In this document: piece by piece, positions 59,236 through 64,000 of the stretch | Position numbering within the stretch: position 1 is the stretch's first letter | Layout: each line of letters starts with the position of its first letter | Source: JAVKFF01 sp040226215 | GTDB lineage: Bacteria; Pseudomonadota; Alphaproteobacteria; DSM-16000; Inquilinaceae | Direction: 5' to 3' | NCBI GenBank assembly: GCA_040226215.1 | Contig: JAVKFF010000144.1 | Location: 1 to 64,000, forward strand | DNA length: 64,000 nt | Made by a program: the position numbers and the translations under genes | Notes under the pieces: model-generated | Databases searched by the model: none | Told to the model about the DNA's origin: nothing | The model's input: the letters and a program-made list of their open reading frames with translations, nothing else

Positions 59236-60041
59236 TCGCCGACAGTCACGACGCCCCGGGCGCCATCTATCGCGGCCGCGTCATGCATCGCCGGCTGGCG
59301 CCGCTCGGCCATCGCTTCGACTACCGCGTGTTCTCGCTCTTCGTCGATGTCGATGCGATACCGGCGATCGCCCGGCGCTGCCGGCTGCTCGGCCACAACC
59401 GCTTCAACCTGTTCTCCCTCCACGACCGGGATCACGGGCCGCGCGACGGCTCGCCCCTGCGCCCCTGGCTGGAGGACGTGTTCAGCCGCGCGGGATATGA
59501 CGGGCCGACGCTCGGCTACCGGCTGCTGACCTTTCCCCGCATCCTGGGCTACGTCTTCAACCCGCTCAGCATCTACTTCGCCTACCGGCCCGATGGCGGG
59601 CTTGCCGGCATTCTCTACGAGGTGCGCAACACCTTCGGCGACATGCATTCCTATCTCATTCCCGTCGCCGCCGATCGTCCGCCGGGCACGCCGATCGTCC
59701 AGCGCTGCGACAAGGCATTCTACGTCTCGCCCTTCATGGAGATGGACGCGGAATACCATTTCCGGCTCAAGGAACCGGCGGAGCGGCTGTCGATCCTCAT
59801 CCGCCAGTATGTCGACGGCCGGGAGACCCTGGTCGCCTGCCAGACCGGCGAGCGCCTCGCCCTCGACGACCGCAGCCTGGCGCGCCTGTTCGTCAGCCAC
59901 CCGCTGATGACCCTGAAGGTGGTCGCCGCCATCCACTGGCAGGCCTGGCGGCTGTGGCGCAAGGGCGCCCGCTTTCGCAAGCGCACGGCGCCGCCGGCCG
60001 CGCCCGTCACCTTCTTTCCCTTGACCCGCGCGCCGCGCTGA
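59232..60041 (+). CDS. DUF1365 family protein
   Basis: 269 aa; recognisable DUF1365: AIYRGRVMHRRLAPLGHRFDYRVFSLFVDVD at the N-terminus, LLTFPRILGYVFNPLSIYFAYR, LYEVRNTFGDMHSYLIP and KAFYVSPFMEMDAEYHFRL. The family is always next to COG2907 and Cfa-type genes, and its biochemical role is unknown; association with lipid modification is assumed. ATG 59232 overlaps the oxidoreductase stop by 4 bp, so translation is coupled. Confidence 0.93.
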   Translation: MIADSHDAPGAIYRGRVMHRRLAPLGHRFDYRVFSLFVDVDAIPAIARRCRLLGHNRFNLFSLHDRDHGPRDGSPLRPWLEDVFSRAGYDGPTLGYRLLTFPRILGYVFNPLSIYFAYRPDGGLAGILYEVRNTFGDMHSYLIPVAADRPPGTPIVQRCDKAFYVSPFMEMDAEYHFRLKEPAERLSILIRQYVDGRETLVACQTGERLALDDRSLARLFVSHPLMTLKVVAAIHWQAWRLWRKGARFRKRTAPPAAPVTFFPLTRAPR

Positions 60042-60105
60042 CGCCTAGTCTCACTTGCCGGGAATCAGCCCGTGCGCCCTCGGCCCCGCCCGCCCCCGCG
60101 ATGAG

Positions 60106-61296
60106 ATGAGCGACCGCGCCAGCAAGCCGCCCCGAGCCATGCGTCTGCTCCTTCGCCTGGGCGAGCAGTTGAGCATCGGCACGCTGACCGCCGAACTTCC
60201 CGACGGCACGGTCCGTCGCTTCGGCACGGCCGGCACCCGACCCGCCGCGCACATCGTCGTGCATCGCGACCGGCTGGCGCGACGCTTCCTGATGGGCGGC
60301 AACCTCGGGTTCTGCGAGGCCTATATCGACGGCGACTGGTCGAGCCCGGATGTCGAGGCGCTGTTCACCCTCTTTCTGGTCAACCAGCGGGCCCTGCAGC
60401 GCCGCATGCAGGGTCGCTTCTGGTTCCGGGCGCTGGGCCGGGTGCGCCACTGGCTCAACGCCAACACCCGCAGCGGATCGAAGCGCAACATCATTGCCCA
60501 TTACGACCTCGGCAACCGCTTCTTCGCCGAGTGGCTCGACCCCACCATGACCTATTCCTCGGCCTTCTTCGACGGAACCGAGGATCTCGCGGCGGCGCAG
60601 CGGCGCAAATATGCCAGGCTGGCCGACGGGCTGGCGCTGGCGCCTGACCGCCACCTCCTGGAGATCGGCTGCGGCTGGGGCGGCTTCGCGGAGTATGCGG
60701 CGGCCGAACGCGGCGCCATCGTCACCGGCATCACCATCTCGCCCGCCCAGTACGAATTCGCCCGCAAGCGCCTGTTCGAGGCCGGCCTGGCCGAGCGGGC
60801 GGACATCCGCCTCGTCGACTATCGCGACGTCGAGGGCGAGTACGATCACGTCGCCTCGATCGAGATGTTCGAGGCGGTGGGCGAGGCCTACTGGCCCGCC
60901 TATTTCGACACCCTGCGCCAGCGCCTGCGCCCCGGCGGCACCGCCGGCTTGCAGATCATCACCATCGAGGACGGGCTGTTCGACTCCTACCGCCGCAAGC
61001 CCGACTACATTCAGCGTTACATCTTTCCCGGCGGCATGCTGCCCTCGCCCGCCGCGCTCGACCGCGAGGTGGCGCGCGCCGGGCTCGTCACGCGTGCGGT
61101 GGCGGAATTCGGCGAGCATTACGCCCGCACCCTGCGCGACTGGAACGGGCGGTTTCAGGCCGCCTGGCCGCGCCTCAACGCGATGGGTTACGACACCCGC
61201 TTCAAGCGGCTGTGGGAGCAGTATCTTGCCTACTGCGCGGCCGGCTTCCAGGTCGGTACGATCAATGTGCGTCAGACGATCCTCGGGCGCGGCTGA
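60106..61296 (+). CDS. Cyclopropane-fatty-acyl-phospholipid synthase family methyltransferase
   Basis: SAM-dependent methyltransferase of the Cfa/CMAS class, 396 aa. Features: FCEAYIDGDWSSPDVEALF, AHYDLGNRFFAEWLDPTMTYSSAFF, SAM motif LLEIGCGWGGFAEYAA, VTGITISPAQYEFA, ASIEMFEAVGEAYWPAYF and QRYIFPGGMLPS, all typical of Cfa. It methylates or cyclopropanates unsaturated acyl chains in membrane lipids. ATG 60106 is assumed; a TTG at 60055 or ATG 60139 are alternatives and no good ribosome binding site helps. Gene symbol withheld because the family has several paralogues with different products. Confidence 0.93.
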   Translation: MSDRASKPPRAMRLLLRLGEQLSIGTLTAELPDGTVRRFGTAGTRPAAHIVVHRDRLARRFLMGGNLGFCEAYIDGDWSSPDVEALFTLFLVNQRALQRRMQGRFWFRALGRVRHWLNANTRSGSKRNIIAHYDLGNRFFAEWLDPTMTYSSAFFDGTEDLAAAQRRKYARLADGLALAPDRHLLEIGCGWGGFAEYAAAERGAIVTGITISPAQYEFARKRLFEAGLAERADIRLVDYRDVEGEYDHVASIEMFEAVGEAYWPAYFDTLRQRLRPGGTAGLQIITIEDGLFDSYRRKPDYIQRYIFPGGMLPSPAALDREVARAGLVTRAVAEFGEHYARTLRDWNGRFQAAWPRLNAMGYDTRFKRLWEQYLAYCAAGFQVGTINVRQTILGRG

Positions 61297-61318
61297 GCCT
61301 GCGGCCCCGCGATTCTGG

Positions 61319-61348
61319 TGATCCGGAACCGGCTGGCCAGCGTAAATC
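61319..61348 (+). promoter_or_regulatory. RpoE/ChrR-type promoter before the DUF3833 gene
   Basis: TGATCC (61319-61324), followed by GG and, after 16 bp, CGTAA (61341-61345). Identical spacing to the box at 56222. Located in the 118-bp gap after the Cfa-type gene, about 65 bp before the DUF3833 ATG. Confidence 0.6.
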
Positions 61349-61414
61349 AGCAGACGAAGGACAAGCGGCCGCCCGTCCGATCGGCCGCGCCATTCACCTG
61401 ACCGAGGTTCCGCC

Positions 61415-61921
61415 ATGACGGTCGACGTCCCCAAAGGCCATCGCCCATCCTTCCGGCTCGAAGACTTCTTCGCCGGCCGGACGCGGGCTTTGGGCCTGTT
61501 CGTCGACCGCTTCGGCAAGGTCCGCCGGCAGTTCCGGGTCACGGTCGACGGCACCTGGGACGGCGACTTGCTGACCCTGGTCGAAGACTTCGTCTATGAC
61601 GACGGCGAGACCGAACGCCGGGTCTGGTCGGTCCGGCCGGACGGCGCGCATGGCTATGTCGGCGAGGCGGACGGCGTGGTCGGAACCGCGACCGGCACCG
61701 CCAGCGGCAACGCCGTCAACTGGCGCTACGCCTTCGACCTGCGGATGAAGACGCGCCGACTGCGCGTGCGTTTCGACGACTGGATGTACCGGCAGGACGA
61801 CCGGGTGATGATCAACCGCGCGCGGGTCACGAAATGGGGCATCCTTCTGGGCGAGGCGCTGATCTTCTTCAGCCGCGAACCGGATGCCTGCTCGGCCGGC
61901 CTGTCCGTCGCCGCGGAGTAG
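61415..61921 (+). CDS. DUF3833 family protein
   Basis: 168 aa, cytosolic form without a lipobox: FRLEDFFAGRTRALGLFVDRFGKVRRQFRVTVDGTWDGDLLTLVEDFVYDDGE, then WSVRPDGAHGYVGEADGVVG, NAVNWRYAFDLRM and DWMYRQDDRVMINRARVTKWGI. These are characteristic of DUF3833, found in the same lipid/photo-oxidative stress operons. Function unknown. ATG 61415 has GAGG upstream. It has its own RpoE-type promoter and is followed by two hairpins at the convergent junction. Confidence 0.92.
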   Translation: MTVDVPKGHRPSFRLEDFFAGRTRALGLFVDRFGKVRRQFRVTVDGTWDGDLLTLVEDFVYDDGETERRVWSVRPDGAHGYVGEADGVVGTATGTASGNAVNWRYAFDLRMKTRRLRVRFDDWMYRQDDRVMINRARVTKWGILLGEALIFFSREPDACSAGLSVAAE

Positions 61922-61926
61922 CTGCT

Positions 61927-61976
61927 CGGGCAGATTGCGACCGAATGGACCCATTCGGTCGTAAAAAATCTGCCCG
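61927..61976. terminator. Double-stem hairpin after the DUF3833 gene
   Basis: Outer arms CGGGCAGATT (61927-61936) / AATCTGCCCG (61967-61976) enclose a perfect inner hairpin CGACCGAATG (61938-61947) / CATTCGGTCG (61952-61961) with a 4-nt loop. Located 6 bp past the stop; likely a transcription end, though no pure T run follows on the plus strand. Confidence 0.65.
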
Positions 61977-61988
61977 ATTCTCAATAGC

Positions 61989-62028
61989 CTAGAGCATCCT
62001 GCGCCCGTTCGGGCTCAGGATGCTCTAG
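61989..62028. repeat. CTAGAGCATCCTG palindrome overlapping the NTF2-like stop
   Basis: A 13-bp perfect inverted repeat, CTAGAGCATCCTG (61989-62001) / CAGGATGCTCTAG (62016-62028), with an inner GCCC-GTTC-GGGC hairpin. The TAG stop of the leftward gene lies inside the right arm (62025-62027). Similar CTAGAGCAT elements are familiar intergenic repeats in alphaproteobacteria. Confidence 0.75.
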
Positions 62029-62447
62029 ACGCGGCGCCTGATCAGCCGCAGCACGCCGCCCAGCACCGGCACCTTCTCGTAGATCTGGCCGGCGGCGTCC
62101 CAGTGGTCGTGGTGCAGCAGCGCGCGCCCCGTCCCGTCGAACCGCATCTCGCTCATGCCCTCGATCGCGAAACGCCGGCCCCTGCGGGTGGTGAAAATGT
62201 AGGTCCAGCGCAGATAGGCTGCGGTTGCGCCGATGGCCTGGTCATGCACCGTCACGGACACCGACTGGAACCGCCGATAGCTTTCCGCCAGCGAGGACAG
62301 CACGGCGTCCTTGCCGGTGATGTCGTTGAATGGATCGACGAAACGCACGGTTTCCGCCAGGACGGCGCGCAGCGGCTCGACATCTTCGGGCGTGAGCGCC
62401 GCCCAGGCATCGGCATAGCGCTTCAGCGCGTCCCGCGTGTCGGTCAT
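62025..62447 (-). CDS. NTF2-like (SnoaL-type) protein
   Basis: 140-residue alpha+beta-barrel protein: ALKRYADAWAALTPEDVEPLRAVLAETVRFVDPFNDITGKDAV, then VTVHDQAIGATAAYLRWTYIFTTRRGRRFAIEGMSEMRFDGTGRALLHHDHWD. The pattern is that of NTF2/SnoaL-like polyketide-cyclase-related proteins in the photolyase/SDR operon of alphaproteobacteria. Enzyme activity unknown. Its ATG overlaps the SDR stop by 4 bp; the stop codon is part of a palindromic repeat. Confidence 0.88.
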   Translation of the reverse strand: MTDTRDALKRYADAWAALTPEDVEPLRAVLAETVRFVDPFNDITGKDAVLSSLAESYRRFQSVSVTVHDQAIGATAAYLRWTYIFTTRRGRRFAIEGMSEMRFDGTGRALLHHDHWDAAGQIYEKVPVLGGVLRLIRRRV

Positions 62448-63232
62448 CGCCGGCTCGCCCCCGTGGCGCGTCCGACGATGCGGAAATAGAGCCCGCGCGG
62501 CAGGAAGCGCAACAGTTTCAGCGGCAGGGCCAGCTGCCAGGGAAAGGCGATCTCGAAGCGCCGCCGGCCGAGACCGTCGGCGATGATCCGGGCGGCCTTG
62601 TCGACCGGCACCAGGAAGGGCATGCGGAAGCGGTTGCGGTCGGTCAGCGGCGTCTTCACGAAACCCGGGCTGACCAGCTGGACGTGGACGCCTTTCGGAC
62701 GGGCCTGCACGGCCAGGCTCTCCGCCAGGTTGATCACCGCCGCCTTGGAGGAGCCATAGGCCAACGCCATCGGCAACCCGCCATAGCCGCTGACCGAGCC
62801 GACCAGCACGACCTGGCCGCGCCCATCCGCCAGCATCCGCGGCATCAGGACCGACAGGACGGTCGTCATGCCCATCACGTTGATGTCGTAGATCTTGCGA
62901 AACGCCTCGACATCGATGGCGCCAATCCGGTCCGCGCTGTACGTGCCCGCGTTCAATACCGCCAGCACCACGGGACCGAGCTCGGCTGAAATCCGGTCCA
63001 TTGTTTGCCGAGCCTCATCCAACTGCGTCACGTCGCAGGGCATGGCGACGATGCGGCCATCGCGCCCGGTGGTTCGCCGTGCCAGATCGGCCAGCCTGTC
63101 CACGCTGCGCGCACTGGCGGCCACCGTCCAGCCGCGCCCGGCGAGTTCCAACGCCAGCGCCGCGCCGATGCCGGAGCTGGCACCCGTGATCCAGGCGACA
63201 CCGTCCCCCGGCCGCATCGCACGGAAGCTCAT
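62444..63232 (-). CDS. Short-chain dehydrogenase/reductase
   Basis: SDR (262 aa): nucleotide motif AWITGASSGIGAALALELAGRG, VLNAGTYSADRIG, VVLVGSVSGYGGLPMALAYGSSKAAVINLAESLAV (Ser-Tyr-Lys catalytic triad, with Tyr and Lys in YGSSK), and SPGFVKTPLTDRN. The substrate is unknown. It is translationally coupled to the photolyase-like gene upstream (4-bp overlap) and the NTF2-like gene downstream (4-bp overlap). Such three-gene sets belong to the singlet-oxygen/RpoE response in related bacteria. Confidence 0.93.
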   Translation of the reverse strand: MSFRAMRPGDGVAWITGASSGIGAALALELAGRGWTVAASARSVDRLADLARRTTGRDGRIVAMPCDVTQLDEARQTMDRISAELGPVVLAVLNAGTYSADRIGAIDVEAFRKIYDINVMGMTTVLSVLMPRMLADGRGQVVLVGSVSGYGGLPMALAYGSSKAAVINLAESLAVQARPKGVHVQLVSPGFVKTPLTDRNRFRMPFLVPVDKAARIIADGLGRRRFEIAFPWQLALPLKLLRFLPRGLYFRIVGRATGASRR

Positions 63233-64000
63233 ACCCGCTCCCCCGCGTCCAGCTTCGCAAGGAAGGCGGCGGCACCCTCGGCGATCGCCCTGCGGCGTTC
63301 CGGTTTCATGCGGTCATAGCTCCTGTAGATCATACCGAGGCGGTGATTGCCTTCCAGCCTGGCACGGTTGCGGTCGAGGAAATCCCAGTAGAGCAGGTTG
63401 AAGGGGCAGGCGCCTTGGCCTGTCTTCTGCTTCACGTCATAGGCGCAACCGCGGCAGTAGTCGGACATGCGGTCGATATAGGCCCCGCTCGCCGCGTAGG
63501 GCTTGGAGGCGAGCAGACCGCCATCGGCGAACTGCACCATGCCATGCGTGTTGGGCAGTTCCACCCATTCGAAGGCGTCGGCATAGACCTCGAGATACCA
63601 GTCGTCGAGCTGGCGCGGTTCGACGCCGATCAGCAGCCCGAAATTCCCCGTCACCATCAGCCGCTGGATATGGTGGGCATAGGCCAGTCGCCGCGTCTGC
63701 CCGATCGTGGCGGCGAGACACGCCATATCGGTATCGCCCGACCAGTAGAAGGCCGGCAGGTCGCGATGGGCGCCGAGGAAATTGCGCTCGGCATAGTCCG
63801 GCATGTGCAGCCAGTAGATGCCGCGGACATATTCCCGCCAGCCGAGGATCTGGCGGATGAAGCCCTCCGCCGCGTTCAGCGGTGCCGCGCCGTCCCGGTA
63901 GGCAGCTTCCACCCGGCGGATCATGCGCATCGGATCGAGCAGGCCGATATTCAGGTACATCGAGACCACGGCGTGGAACAGCGTATCATTCTTCGCGCGC
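63229..64000 (-). CDS. Fe-S cluster photolyase/cryptochrome-like protein, N-terminus outside the window
   Basis: The last 256 codons of a photolyase-related protein (COG3046 type), reading in from the right edge. AEGFIRQILGWREYVRGIYWLHM, LNIGLLDPM and LMVTGNFGLLIGVEPRQLDDWYLEVYADAFEWVELPNTHGM are family blocks. The Fe-S site is visible: MACLAATIG and CRGCAYDVKQKTGQGACPFN, giving the four cysteines that bind a [4Fe-4S] cluster in (6-4) photolyases of this group. About half of the ~510 residues lie to the right. It heads a coupled operon with SDR and NTF2-like genes and is a second, distinct photolyase besides phrB. Confidence 0.94.
   Translation of the reverse strand, partial: RAKNDTLFHAVVSMYLNIGLLDPMRMIRRVEAAYRDGAAPLNAAEGFIRQILGWREYVRGIYWLHMPDYAERNFLGAHRDLPAFYWSGDTDMACLAATIGQTRRLAYAHHIQRLMVTGNFGLLIGVEPRQLDDWYLEVYADAFEWVELPNTHGMVQFADGGLLASKPYAASGAYIDRMSDYCRGCAYDVKQKTGQGACPFNLLYWDFLDRNRARLEGNHRLGMIYRSYDRMKPERRRAIAEGAAAFLAKLDAGERV

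Overview
The window is a 64 kb chromosomal segment of a high-GC alphaproteobacterium. Several gene orders are typical of that class: alaC-hom-glpX; glyA-nrdR-ribD-ribE-ribB-ribH-nusB-thiL; chaperone-DUF177-rpmF-plsX-fabH-ihfA-merR-tRNA-Pro; and an ATP-dependent DNA ligase paired with its exonuclease. A class I PHA synthase, glutaryl-CoA dehydrogenase, 3-hydroxyisobutyrate dehydrogenase, an H+-pyrophosphatase and light/oxygen-defence genes suggest a free-living aerobic heterotroph, perhaps related to Rhodospirillales. That placement is inference; there is no rRNA or other marker to fix a genus.

Layout. 1-4.3 kb (minus): glpX (cut by the window edge), hom, alaC and an OmpA-like lipoprotein. 4.5-13.2 kb: phaC, a gamma-carbonic anhydrase, a secreted protein, rplM-rpsI, a thioesterase, then a plus-strand group (enoyl-CoA hydratase, CoA-binding protein, O-acetylhomoserine sulfhydrylase) and an MFS transporter. 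13.2-16.3 kb: cutA, ltaE and a small conserved-looking protein, surrounded by short tandem repeats and dispersed palindromic elements, ending at tRNA-Pro(GGG). 16.4-21.0 kb (minus): envelope and translation genes (DUF177, rpmF, plsX, fabH, ihfA, merR-like), with bamE divergent. 22-27 kb: hppA, an MFS transporter, an unknown helical protein, and a DUF2975/Xre pair behind a perfect 19-bp palindrome. 27.2-35.9 kb (minus): a riboflavin-centred operon with an M20 peptidase inserted, plus glyA and rpiB. 36-42.5 kb: gcdH, a secreted PRC-barrel protein, mmsB, a gene-free 0.95 kb stretch, DUF1328, and a YciI/ECF42-type sigma pair behind a matching promoter motif. 42.5-55.5 kb: four ligase-associated DNA-repair genes (ligase, exonuclease, DEXH helicase, PdeM) interleaved with pseudouridine catabolism (psuK-psuG), MTA/SAH nucleosidase, rhomboid protease, a DUF2239/GIY-YIG divergon, GNAT, GST and cupin genes. 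55.6-64 kb: a fasciclin protein and two convergent operons of photo-oxidative-stress type (photolyase, FAD oxidoreductase, DUF1365, Cfa-type methyltransferase, DUF3833; facing them an Fe-S photolyase-like protein, SDR and NTF2-like protein).

The most informative signals are regulatory. Two near-identical TGATCC-N16-CGTAA boxes lie inside the photoprotection island. A TGTCGA-N17-CGTC box precedes the ECF42 cassette. Two GGAAC-N18-GTT boxes resemble EcfG promoters. Perfect palindromes precede the DUF2975/Xre pair and gcdH, and a terminator-like hairpin sits in the short leader of rpmF. The RibB protein carries a GTP-cyclohydrolase-II-like domain that has lost all its zinc cysteines. All functional calls come from reading the sequence and from knowledge of the families; no database search was run.
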